A stretch of 26,722 nucleotides of DNA from the NCBI GenBank assembly GCA_019649035.1, contig BMAT01011294.1, positions 16,415-43,136 of the forward strand, given 5' to 3'. A model generated the notes under the pieces. The model had not been told where the DNA came from and did no database searches. It saw only the letters and a list, made by a program, of their open reading frames with translations. The translations under genes were made by a program, and so were the position numbers. The DNA is from Elysia marginata (Eukaryota > Mollusca > Gastropoda > Plakobranchidae). Shown here one piece after another: positions 10,813 to 20,825 of the stretch. The first letter of the stretch is position 1. Each line of letters begins with the position of its first letter.

Positions 10813-10885
10813 TTATAAATGATCTTTATATAGTGCTCTACCACTGCCTATGGCGATGCTCAGAGCGCTTTACATAAATAACACT
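10811..10885 (-). mobile_element. 3' tail of a short retroposon, minus strand
   Basis: Read on the minus strand the segment runs TGTAAAGCGCTCT, a 22-nt loop, AGAGCACTATATAAAG, a short linker and then (ATT)n. The arms AGAGCGCT (10862-10869) and AGTGCTCT (10832-10839) pair at seven of eight positions. The outline matches the copy at 3001-3111, including TGTAAAGCG and CTATATAAA, although loops and stem bases differ. I infer a shared 3' tail family; the rest of this copy upstream (beyond 10885) is not recognisable. Confidence 0.55.
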
Positions 10886-11299
10886 TGCTTTAACAATTAC
10901 ATAAAAACAGCATCGCAGAGATCGACAAAGACATAATTATATTATTGTAAAAATTCCCCATTATAGCATTAATGACAAAGCATGGTCGCTTTATCAAAAC
11001 TATAATATAAGATAACCATTTCAGAAATGTAATTTTCATCTCATGACTTAGAACACTAAAATACAGTATCAGATCAAAATGTCACATTTTCCCCTCCTTC
11101 CCTGAACTTAATCGCGGCACAAAGATGTCGCTTATTTTTCTTATCTATGGAGGAAAGTGTATAAAAAGTAAGGCAATGGTTACTTTCCTACGTGATACAC
11201 CTAAATAAGGCACCGTCCTATTTTAATATAAAGTGCACGGGTCGTCATTGGCTGAAACATAGAAAGACAAAAGGGCTAACAAAAACAAAGAGAAAGGAA
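10886..11299. other. AT-rich spacer, no gene seen
   Basis: AT-rich with no open frame of note, no repeat and no RNA-like motif. The first part could be the remainder of the minus-strand retroposon. Confidence 0.5.
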
Positions 11300-11600
11300 C
11301 TGAATGTAACCTGTTGATCTTGCTGGTTTTTCTAACGTGTGGATGAGCCGTGCGCTAGAAGGTCAAAGCTCACTGGTGATTCCCATTATTTTGGGAGTGT
11401 TTGGGTTATGCCTGCCTGCGGAACATTTTCTCCATCTGGAGTAGATGTTGTTGTTGATCTACAGTCAGCTCAAAGCCAGCCCACGACCGGCACTGCGCGC
11501 TTGTTGAACTGTTGTTCCAGTGGCTCATTTGTTTGTCTCTTGATGCCATTGAGGAATACACGAGGGGAAGGGCAGGCAAAAATTATTTTTTCCTAAAGAT
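11300..11600. other. GC-rich block with open frames on both strands
   Basis: About 300 bp with roughly balanced base composition in AT-rich surroundings. The plus strand is open for 85 codons from a GTG (11339) to TAA at 11594-11596. The minus strand has an ATG frame of 47 codons whose peptide starts MASRDKQMSHW and has a Gln/Leu-rich C-terminal stretch LTVDQQQHLLQMEKMF that could form an amphipathic helix. I recognise neither. It may be a fragment of an exon or of a transposable element. Confidence that either frame is translated is low. Confidence 0.25.
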
Positions 11601-14550
11601 CCCACTGGTGACTTTACATTTTTTTTCGCATTTGGGTCAAAAAGGCTAGGTGGTGAACCTTGCAACGCGAATTGTTTACAATCTTTTGTATGTCCGTAAT
11701 TTTGAATTTGGCAGTGATACTGAAAAAAGTCTCTTCTCTATTTGTACACTTACCTCTTTTCATAGCATGCGTATCCAAAAATTTTTTACTTCTAAATATG
11801 TATACAGTTCTTGACAATTTCTAGGTATTTGTCAATGCGTCAGAATTTAAATCTAAGCTTTTGAAAGTCTGGAAATCGTAATTATTTTATGAAACCGTTT
11901 GACCAAAAAAAATCGTCAGGTGGAAATCAATGGGTTTTTTTCAACAGTATTAAGCCTTAAAGTTTAAACTCTTTACTTTTTATATAAGTTATGTAACTTC
12001 GATAGTATTGTTGAGAACTCTATAACATATCACACTTGTGCATTTTAGTTATTCTACTCAACAGGAATAGATTTACATTGACATAAATGTAGCAAATTTT
12101 TGTCTCAGAAGACAACCTTTTAATTCGCAAAAAATACAACAAACATCATATGCAACTCTTTTTTTAATCCCACAGCTCCTAAAATCAACAGTCGAGTTTT
12201 TCAGGCCGACACAATTTGTTTGCAATAGCTGCGTTGACGAAAACGAAAGTAAAGATTATTGACATTGCCTTGTTTGTAAACAACAAGTCTAAGGGAAGTC
12301 TGAATGGTCTGAAATGAACCGATTACTTGTTTTACATAATTATGCTTAAGCCGACGCTTTTGCGCAGGATCTTTAAAAACATCTTATGTAATTTATTCTC
12401 TGGGTTTGTAGCTTTAGGACGCCCTATTCACCCTTAAAAGAAGCAAGAATTGAAAGCTGCAATAAAAATGATTTCATCAGAAATTACGCACTGTTTAATT
12501 GAAAATAGAGACTCACAAAGAGTTAAGACTAACACTTTTTATGATTCGTTGTAACCATTACCTTTTAAAGAACATTCATATCTTTTTGGTCCATTGATTT
12601 TATTTAACATTACTCATGCTTCAAGGTTGTACCTTACTTGTCTGTTCTATAAGGGTTTATTTTTTTTCAGAAAGAAGATCATCAGGATGAGAAGTAAAAT
12701 CTATTTGCAATTAATGTTTTTATGGTACTAGCAGTCACACCAAAGTATGATAAGTTTACTTGTGATATATATCTCCTACAATCTGCTAATGTTTAGTGAG
12801 TAGATCGGCCTGCTTAAAGTAGTTTTTTTTTAATTTCAGGTTCACGTGACCTTCTTATGAAACTTTTCAGTTCTTCTCCATTTTCATTCGCCATTTCTCC
12901 TCATTACTCTTTAAGAGATCAATTATAAGGCGTGCGTGTAAGTATGGCCCGATATTTCTAACGATACTTCATTTTTGTTTTTAAAAAAGCCAACAGCTAT
13001 TGTGAATTTTTTTTTTGTGTGCTTTACGCATAGCTCCACTACTTATGTTACTTTCAAATTTGTACGTCTAACTTTTTTAACAGAGGTACCAATAAAGCCA
13101 ATGGTTGTTAATGGGTGTCATTATTTAAGAAAGTTAGTTTATAGATCGTAAAAGTTCAGTTGCATTTTAGTGTACCGTTTACTTAATAAAATATTTGAGC
13201 TGAAAATCTGATCTTGACACAACTGTCAAACGGCATAAAATCGAAAGGCTTGTTAAACCTCTGCAGCGTACAACCGATGCAGCTTGCCGCTGAACCAGTT
13301 TTCTGTGCAAAGGTGAATCCCAAATAAAAAAAAAACGTAAAACTATGAAACAATAAAACTATGCGCCCTAAAATTTGTGATGGTTGAGAAAATGGGCTTG
13401 CCACCGCTACACTGCTGCGTTTTTTTCCAGTGGCTTATTAAAATTTGCACTTGTTACTTTCGCAAGATTTTACACCTCATTTCAAAACAGTTCGTAAAAA
13501 AGAACATTCTTTTTATGTTTATGAGAAAATTAAAAAAGAGAATGGCAAGGTATCAAAAGTGTGTAGGTAGACGTTTAGGATTTAGTGCAGTATGAAAATA
13601 TCGCTGTTACCTTTAGTGCAGCGATTTTGATGCTATATAGTATTACCACGCCCAAAATGCCTAAGTAGAAAAGGGGGCCGAAAAAGTATGTACAAAGCAA
13701 AAATTGTACAAGACATGAGCTTTTTACAGCTACTGGATTTTGCAAATCAGGGAACAGTTGCTTTCCTCCTCCGTTTAGAATTTGTTCTCTTGATAAAGGT
13801 ATTTCTTTCTTCAGCACATTTATTATATTGTAAAATGCAATACAGGAAGCATTTTGAACATACTGTTCTAAACTAAATGTTTTACAGCATCTTATGGTTT
13901 TGCCTTCAACCAGTCCTGCGTTTAGCCTGAACTCAGGGACGTTTATTTGTACTAAGAAAGTTATGCTTCTAGATTAATGCATAATTTTATTTTACTCTGT
14001 ACAAAGTTCAACCTAGAAATATTTTTTACTTAGTTTTCATCGTAGATTGGCAGTCACTATGTTGACCGCAAAAATATAAATGAAACATATACTCATAGCT
14101 TTTTTTTTCGTATATTTTTTATATTTAAAAAGTACTTGATCGTTTACAGACAAAGATAAAACCCTGAAACAAGTTTGAAGTTTTTTTAAGATTAGAGTAA
14201 AGCATCTTTCCAGTTCTTTCAAGTCAATGTTTTGGTCTTGAAATTAGTTTTTAGGAGATTTCTTTTTGTATTTTCTGCTTTTTTTTTCAAAACACACTTT
14301 TTGTTAAGATTATATATTTAATATTGAGATATCTTTAAAACTTAATGACAGAATATAATGAAATTGTGTACGTAACTTTTTAGCACATTGGCTTAAATTC
14401 TTACATCATAAGTGTATGCAGAATGAAAAGAAAAGAAAATATTTCCGTCACCTTACATTTTGACTGTACGTCTTAACATCGTGCATTGAAAGTATGCTGT
14501 GTGGGCTGTATAATACTACTAATAGACAGTAGTCTTGACTTTTTAAATCA
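11601..14550. other. AT-rich spacer, no gene supported
   Basis: Nearly 3 kb of AT-rich DNA with many homopolymer T runs. Several frames of 60 to 80 codons occur on both strands. One on the minus strand (13183-13404) superficially resembles a secreted protein (hydrophobic stretch then Cys residues) but starts only at GTG and has no supporting context. No tandem repeats, no tRNA and no element ends were seen. Confidence 0.5.
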
Positions 14551-14553
14551 ACG

Positions 14554-15085
14554 ACTGCTGAGTCAGTTTTTCTGCTCAACTGTTGAAGTCGCTTCAGTCC
14601 ACCTTTGTTGTTGAAATCGCTTCAGTCCACCTTTACTGTTGACTTTGCTTAAGTCCACCTTTACTGTTGACATCACTTTAGTCCACCTTAAATGGTAAAG
14701 CCGCTTCAGTCCCCCTTTACTGTTGACGTCGCTTTAGTCCACCTTTACTATTAAAGCCGCTTCAGTCCACCTTTGCTGTTGATGTTGCTTCTGTCCACTT
14801 TTACTGTTGACGTCGCTTCAGTCCACCTTTACTGTTAAAGCCGCTTCTGTCCACTTTTACTGTTGACGTCGCTTCAGTCCCCCTTTACTGTTGACGTCGC
14901 TTTAGTCCACTTTTACTGTTAAAGCCGCTTCAGTCCACCTTTGCTGTTGATGTCGCTTCTGTCCACTTTTACTGTTGACGTCGCTTCTGTCCACTTTTAC
15001 TGTTGACATCGCTTCTGTCCACTTTTGCCGTTGAGGTCGCTTCAGTCCACCTTTACTGTTCTGGTCAGGTGTGTCCGTCCACTTC
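14554..15085. repeat. 28-bp tandem array (17 full units plus edge units)
   Basis: Seventeen consecutive 28-bp units start at 14579 and every 28 bases after, to 15054, without a single insertion or deletion. A degenerate unit lies before (from 14554) and another after (15055 to about 15085, 3 bp longer). The unit is roughly ACTGTTGACGTCGCTTCAG followed by TCCACCTTT. Two main variants alternate at positions 7-12: GACGTC (for example units 6, 9, 11, 12, 15) and AAAGCC (units 5, 7, 10, 13). Because 28 is not a multiple of three and stops occur, this is not a protein repeat. There are no spacers between units, so it is not a CRISPR array. Confidence 0.97.
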
Positions 15086-15440
15086 CAGGCATCCTGACGT
15101 CCTCTTAGCGCTACCTGGTTGCTGAGGGTCTGGATTATCCCGGTGTCCTAGCGATACCTGCCTGAGGGAACGTGTGCTACTTACCGGTCTCCTCTGGCGG
15201 CACGCGGTAACAACTACAGTTACCCGCATCGCATTGACCGTCCTGTGGTCACTAGCCGGCCTCTGATGCCTTTACCCTACCAGGCATTTACTGGTCACGG
15301 AAGCCTTGCTTTCCAACTTTCATGTGTGTCTAACTCATAAGGCTCCGGGAGCGTCTAGCTTCCCACCGTTGGATTGTGCGATTGTCCGACTGTCGTCGCT
15401 GGATATTCGCCGTCGGATTTGAAGCCTATAAGTTTTCTAT
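15086..15440. other. GC-rich, hairpin-rich block next to the 28-bp array
   Basis: Approximately 355 bp of clearly GC-richer DNA. It contains self-complementary pairs: GCGGTAAC (15204-15211) with GTTACCCGC (15219-15227), GCTCC-G-GGAGC (15342-15352) and ATGCC with GGCAT flanking 15272-15283. It also has a loose internal duplication, TTAGCGCTACCTGG near 15104-15117 compared with CTAGCGATACCTGC near 15148-15161. No long frame is present. The layout of short monomers followed by a GC-rich leader is reminiscent of the 5' region of some retrotransposons, but no coding part follows, so this is only a suggestion. Confidence 0.5.
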
Positions 15441-15900
15441 CGAGCTTGACTTTTATTATATATTTTGGCCAAACTAAGTGTAATTGTTAGGTTATTTTAT
15501 TACCTGGGATGATCAGCTTTTTGGGTTTGTGTAACTTGGGTTAGCATTGTTTTGTAGTAATTGGAGAATTCTTGTTGCAGTAGTTTGCTATGTGATCTTA
15601 TTTGAGCTCTACTCTGCCCTTCTGTATTTCCTCTCCCTCATTTATGTGATTGCCTAAATTGACATATTATTACCTTTTATTGAAAATTTCGTTTTTGATA
15701 ATATATAAACTTTTGCTCTTGACTGCCAACTCTCTAGTTGAGTTTGTTATTTATTTAGATTTGGTTTTTTTTTGGTCGTGGTGGTCTAACCCAGGTTGTT
15801 TTGAGCATAAACTTGCCCTAACAGTTATGCTAGGGGAGTTGTCCTGACCTAATACTTCTATAACGTTTCTATGCTTAGTTTGAGTTTTCAGAGTATTTTA
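15441..15900. other. T-rich spacer, no gene supported
   Basis: T-rich on the plus strand, with ATATATAAAC near 15699-15708 that resembles a TATA box but lies in AT-rich DNA where such strings are common. GGTCAGG (15063-15069) and CCTGACC (15843-15849) are a 7-bp inverted pair 773 bp apart; with no target duplication beside them, this is not enough to define an element. Confidence 0.4.
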
Positions 15901-17560
15901 ATAGTTGAGAAAGTGACCAAAAATACTGTTATTGTTTTAGCAACAGTACTAAAAAGGTAAATTGTCATAATTACATAAGCATGGTTTGGCATGAAAGATA
16001 CAGATTTGTATTGCGGGTATTGGCGTTGGGAAGACTGAAACGGTGAAGATCCCGTGTAACAAACTAAAGGACCACAGCATAAAGACAGAGAACTTTGAAA
16101 ACTGTACATAGTGGGAACACGAAAGGGTATGTACATATATTACGACAAAAGTACGAATAAACAACGAGACAAAAAAAACAAGAAAGATAATTTCTTCTGC
16201 AAAGCTAGTGAAAAGAAATATTGAAAGATAGGAGCAGACAAACATCGAAGGTGAAAGGTAGAGAAAGAATAAAAGACAATGTACAGAGAAATGGCAGTAT
16301 GAGTGCAGAAAGAACCAAACACGCGTTTAAACGTGTATTAATATCTATAAACATTTAAAGAGATACCAACATAGAGACAAAAGGGGGGTTATGAGAATAA
16401 TTATAAAGACAACACAAAATAGCGTGGCTTGCAGAATACATTACCAAATGCGGACCAAAACTAAAGGTGAACGTTAAGAGAAGAAAGCAAGTGCTTGCCA
16501 GTGTATACATTTTGTCAACACAAGAATAAACAAGAAACAAAGATGACATTTGTGTCAAAACTGTATCTTCTCCAAGTGAAAGTTGTTTGTTTTTTTTTTC
16601 TTTTAGTGGCAACGATTTAGTTTCCACCCCTCAAACACATTGAGCGACACATACAAACATGGCAATATAAGAATACCAGATACGTAACAGTAATGCAAAG
16701 TCAAAATTAATACACAAAACAAAACAAACGTGATGGAAATAACAAAATTAGCAAGTAGTACACAAACAATGGACACAAAAAATAGCCTTGGTCGGTGCTG
16801 GAAAAAAACGAGTAATAATTTTATAGACCCTTGGTACAAATCAGAACAAAGTTGTAGGAAAAGAGGCACATATCGAGTTTTATAAAGATCATTGGCTAAA
16901 AATTTATAAAAAAGCAAAAGATGATGTAATACACTGACCATTCACACAAGACAAAATAACCTTGGTGGATATTGCAAGGAAGTAACAACGTGTAGTAGCA
17001 CATCATTTTAAGTGGGCAGTGAGAAAGATTGAGAACGATGTTTATTTTCGTAGAGTACTAAGAGAGGGCAGAAAAATAGACAATAAGTGAGTAGAGAGAT
17101 AGAGAGGGGAAGGAAGACATGTAGAGAAAACTTGGAGAAAAGGAGTGTCAAAACTCAAATACCGTTGTAAGAAAACAAAGCGTTATGATTATCCGGAAAA
17201 GGAAACAGCTTGTAAGCTCATATGTACAATGTAGACTGGTTGCAGAAAAAAACAACATACATGTAAAAAAAACATCCGGTGTTACGTACATTATTGGCAG
17301 AAAGCACAACAATCATGATCGTGGCAGTGAGCAGTGTCATACTCACACTTTGGTAGCCTTTGTAAATCTGGTCCATAGAATGAACGATACCTTCAATCAA
17401 ACAGAAACATAGCGAGAGAGTGAATTATGTGCGGGAGTTATGCAGAAAAGGAGATAAAGGAAAGAATAAGTAAAATAAAAGGATAAGAGGCTCAAGATGA
17501 AAATAAAGACACGAAAGAAGAAGAATGAATTCTCTCCCACATTTTTATCATACGCTTAAG
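15900..17560. repeat. Long purine-rich (plus strand) low-complexity block
   Basis: For about 1.6 kb the plus strand is biased to A and G; counted examples are 40 of 60 purines at 16141-16200, 45 of 60 at 17401-17460 and 49 of 60 at 17461-17520. The complementary strand is therefore pyrimidine-rich and yields a run of hydrophobic frames (15888-16136, 15949-16245, 16140-16322, 16355-16627, 16603-16941) that mimic membrane proteins. They overlap each other, share no family features and follow from the strand bias, so none is annotated as a gene. The origin of the block may be decayed GA-type simple repeats. Confidence 0.55.
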
Positions 17561-17784
17561 ACTTAGTCATCGTGTTGTGACGATGGATCTTTGTGTGCTG
17601 AGAATACTGCAGAAAAAAATAAATGCATCAAGCTAACCTTTTCACGGGGTGTTGCGTCAAACCTAACAAAACACAGCTCTCTCTTCATACCTCTCTACCT
17701 AATAATGTGGGGTTTTTTTTTTTCCTTCTTGGCTGTATACTCAAAGAGAGTCATCATTGGACATTCTCGAGGCGACAGTGTTAG

Positions 17785-17906
17785 GTGACATGCGGTCATC
17801 CTGTCAAGCTGAGGATAGGGTCATCTGAACACCTGGGTTCGGCAGCTTGACCGCAAGTGTCTGGACGCTTTGCCTTGCCTCAGGGCAACACAGAGATGAC
17901 GGTCAC
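17785..17906. other. GC-rich imperfect fold-back, about 120 bp
   Basis: GTGAC (17785-17789) and GTCATC (17795-17800) face GATGACGGTCAC (17895-17906), and further inside CTGAGG (17809-17814) faces CCTCAGG (17878-17884). A nested pair also exists: TGCGGTCA (17791-17798) and TCAAGCTG (17804-17811) against CAGCTTGACCGCA (17843-17855). The block is GC-rich in AT-rich flanks. It could be a remnant of a fold-back transposable element or a structured RNA; no polymerase III boxes are clear and no target duplication was found. Confidence 0.4.
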
Positions 17907-18955
17907 TCGCTGAACAGGATTGCATAATTCGTTCATTTTTCCTTAACTGACGGACACGTTTAGAAAATTACTACAGAAAAGAGTAGAATGTTTCCGTGTA
18001 GGAATCTTAGGAAAGCCTAAAACTTGAAACTGCGAAGATCAAAAACATCAACAGATGAAAGGACTGTGATATAAGGATACAAGCTGTTCTGCATAATCAA
18101 GTGTTCTCATTTACCTACAGGGCTACCATCACTACTTTTTCTTCACGTTTGATGTGATCGCTGCATTGAAATATCCGAAGCAAGGGTTCGATTTACTTAC
18201 TTGGCGCTCCCTGACTCTCGTAAGGCAAGTAAAAAATGCAACTAAATAGAATAGATCTAAATGATAGATCACCGCGTTACTAGCGTCCAACCTTTCAGGG
18301 ATCATATTAAACCAGAGATAACAAACATAATGTTGCAGATTTTCGTTATGACATAATAAATTAGGCTGTCAGAAAAGAATATGGCTTGCGATACCATGTT
18401 ATTTAAACGACAGGAAGGGGAGATAAGAGACATATAAAAACATTGGATTATGCCATTTCCCTCGAAACAAATATCTGTTTCCATAAGGAGTCTTTTTTTT
18501 ATTAAAAAAAAGTTCTTCAATCATTTGATTTGGATTTCTACCTAAAATGCTTCTAATGACACTTTTGTACTGAATTTTTTCTTCAAATAATGAACTGTAA
18601 ATGGATATGTGGTGTAGTCTTTCTATAGAACTAGTGTTGGTAGTAATGCAAAAAAAACCGAAGAGAATTACGTTGATTGAAAGGGGGGAGAGAGAAAAAA
18701 CACACAAAATCTTTTACCGATTCCCAATTATCTACCTCTTTTGTATCATCCTAGAACTCAAGTTCTCTATTTGTATGGAAAGGTACTAGCATCAAGGTGT
18801 AATTTAGCTGAACAGAGATGTGAAACCACTAAGTCTATGTCATACTTAGGCCTTCTTGGGGCTTTAGCCTCTATGTGGCATAAACTCTAGTCTGTATATA
18901 TTTCGTTTACAGTCTAAGATAATCTCCGTCGCATAACTAGACATTAGAGTTAGTC
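17907..18955. other. AT-rich spacer, no gene supported
   Basis: No recognised gene. Overlapping frames on both strands between 18302 and 18789 (60-100 codons) are AT-driven and unrelated. A GGTTCGATTTAC string at 18187-18198 resembles a polymerase III B box but no A box lies at the proper distance. Confidence 0.5.
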
Positions 18956-18970
18956 ATGTTTGTAATAAAA

Positions 18971-19032
18971 TCTAGAATCTTTGGATGTATGGATAAACGA
19001 TCTAAAACTCAGTTATCCAAAGTAGATCTAGA
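18971..19032. repeat. TCTAGA-ended inverted repeat
   Basis: The left arm starts with TCTAGAATC and continues into CTTTGGAT (18979-18986). The right arm is ATCCAAAG (19015-19022) followed by TAGATCTAGA (19023-19032). The 8-bp core is exact and the outer TCTAGA ends match after small gaps. A further TCTAGA is at 19045-19050. Related CTAG-rich hairpins occur at 26010-26104. These may be decayed copies of one short repeat. Confidence 0.45.
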
Positions 19033-19240
19033 TATAACGGTAAATCTAGAAAAACATTTAGGTGTGACCGCATATTTAATGTGTCAAAATAAAATTTTTG
19101 TTAGTTTGCTGTTGCTGTTATTTTTCCTTTGCCTTTCTTCTTTATGATAAATGCACTTTGTTCCTCAAAGTCTCGATATCGTAGTCGTCGTTTCCACTAT
19201 GTCCTCTTAACCTTCTGTTTCACAATTCGTTTTCACGTCT

Positions 19241-19242
<2 letters not shown>

Positions 19243-19277
<35 letters not shown>
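19243..19277. repeat. (CT)n microsatellite
   Basis: An uninterrupted CT run of about 35 bases in a pyrimidine-rich stretch. A plus-strand frame crosses it as alternating Leu-Ser codons, which is a simple-repeat artefact. Confidence 0.97.
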
Positions 19278-19279
<2 letters not shown>

Positions 19280-20600
19280 ATTTCTCCCACGCTCATTTGC
19301 AACCTTGTCAAGAAGCAACAGGTGCGAAATATAGGCCTTACAGTTGCATTATTTCATGGGTAGACGACACCTTCAATGTCATGTCCCCTTAAGCCCTCCG
19401 CCTCACTATCTCCTCTCATGTCTGAAAGGGTAAAATCGTCAGACTGCCACAGCGACTCATCCTTGCATCAGCACACTAACCTCTTGACCTTTCCTTCATG
19501 GAAAAACACCAGATCCGTCCTCCAGAGGCAGTCGTTTATACGCCAACATCAAACATAGATTTGGTTTAGCAATGTTAAAAGTAGATGCACCATTCACGAC
19601 ACCTAGTAGACAAACATCGAGGATGTGGCGGGCGCGAGAGGCGGGCGGCTACACATGCTGGCATTTGTTTTATCTTTTCTACAGAGATGCAACCTTCAAG
19701 TGCTCAGCCTGACATTTCTTTTGAGTGAAATTAAACTATCAGTGTTTAGGAGCTCTCGCCAAGAATCAATAAAGATAGTTTATGTACGTGAAATGTGGAT
19801 ACACCCACGATCAGATTGTGTTTACCTTAGCGGAGAGAATTTGCGATCAGGACCTGAAGATCTTGTCATGGAATGCTGGTTTCCGTCATTCTAAGATATT
19901 CTGCAGTTCAACAGAGATCAAAAGTATACTTAAAAAGACAGGCAGAAAGGGTGGGTAGGTAGGTGGCGCTCATTTTTAAGTTCATGAAATGTTGCCTTTT
20001 CAAACTTGTCTTGCCATTTGAAATATAACGGTTGTATTTAGGTTGAACAGTTTTATCCTAACATTACATTCATTTCTGAAAAAAAACCTCTTTAATAGAC
20101 GCGAGTCTCCTCTTAATTGTGTCTATTTGTTTTCTGCTGTGTATCCTCCATTTATAAATTAAATTTTTCAACACGTGTTTGTATTTTTAACTAAACCACA
20201 CAAGACATTAAGATTTCTACTCATCTTTACGATAACGATATCTTAAACTATGTTGATTTTCAAAACATACTGTTTTAACCTTATTGTTCTTACAATAATT
20301 TGTTTTCAAATTTTCTTCCGCAACGGTTTACATGTAACCGTTTATTCCGTTTTAGGTTCAAATTTGAACTTCCGACTGCCAAAGAATCTTGACTGTTCAT
20401 CCTTACCGGCGTCTGACTCTGAAAAAATTAACATCTTAACTTCGTTTGAAACCTTTTTTTTACTATTGAAGGAACAATATCTTCTTATTCTTTTTTTAAA
20501 ATCAATTTCACTGTTAGTCTGTTTAAATCAAATGTAATGCGTGCACATATTTTCATTTCTTACCTTAGAACTTTCAACTATTGGATGTTAACCCTTTGTG
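19278..20600. other. Spacer, no gene supported
   Basis: Contains an 89-codon plus-strand frame (19625-19894) that begins only at GTG, and a 95-codon ATG frame (20250-20537) rich in Leu, Ile and Phe with no recognised domain. Given how often stops occur at this base composition, I estimate a few frames of this length by chance over the window, so neither is annotated as a gene. Confidence 0.45.
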
Positions 20601-20610
20601 TTAATTTTAA

Positions 20611-20825
20611 AACTGTCCAAAGCTGCTCTTGTGTCACTTTGATAACTACCAAAAGTTGCTTTGGTGTCACTTCTGAAATTGCCAAAAGTTATTCAGTTGT
20701 TTCTTTTGCTCCCGTTTGACTTTTGGAACTGTCAATAGTTTCTCTGGTGTCGCTTTGGGGACTATCAAAAGTTTCTCTGGTGTTACTTTTGTAACCGTCT
20801 AAAGTTGCTTTGGTGTCGAGTTTTC
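20611..20825. repeat. 33-bp tandem array, six units with one 17-bp insertion
   Basis: Units begin at 20611, 20644, 20677, 20727, 20760 and 20793. The first three and the last three are each spaced by exactly 33 bp; between units 3 and 4 there is an extra 17 bp (20710-20726). Typical landmarks are AACTGTC or a variant, AAAAGTT(G/T)CT and (T/C)TGGTGTC(A/G). A more degenerate unit may precede at 20578. In one plus-strand frame (ATG at 20537, stop by 20719) the repeat reads as 11-residue units such as TTKSCFGVTSE and IAKSYSVVSFA, but the 17-bp insertion and stops break any longer product. Confidence 0.9.

Noticed and set aside
13183-13404. Minus-strand frame with signal-peptide-like start and Cys residues
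   Set aside because: It has no ATG (only GTG), the hydrophobic part is a T-run, and there is no splice or promoter support.
14579-15054. Possible CRISPR array, because the repeat unit is 28 bp
   Set aside because: Units are directly contiguous with no unique spacers, and the setting is a eukaryotic-type genome.
15888-16941. A series of hydrophobic minus-strand frames resembling multi-pass membrane proteins
   Set aside because: They overlap in different frames and arise from the T/C-rich complement of a purine-rich block, which yields Phe/Leu/Ser/Val codons and few stops. No family motif is present.
18187-18198. B-box-like GGTTCGATTTAC
   Set aside because: No A box at a suitable distance upstream and no tRNA fold.
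19625-19894. 89-codon plus-strand frame
   Set aside because: It starts only at GTG, has no recognised domain, and its length is within the chance range.
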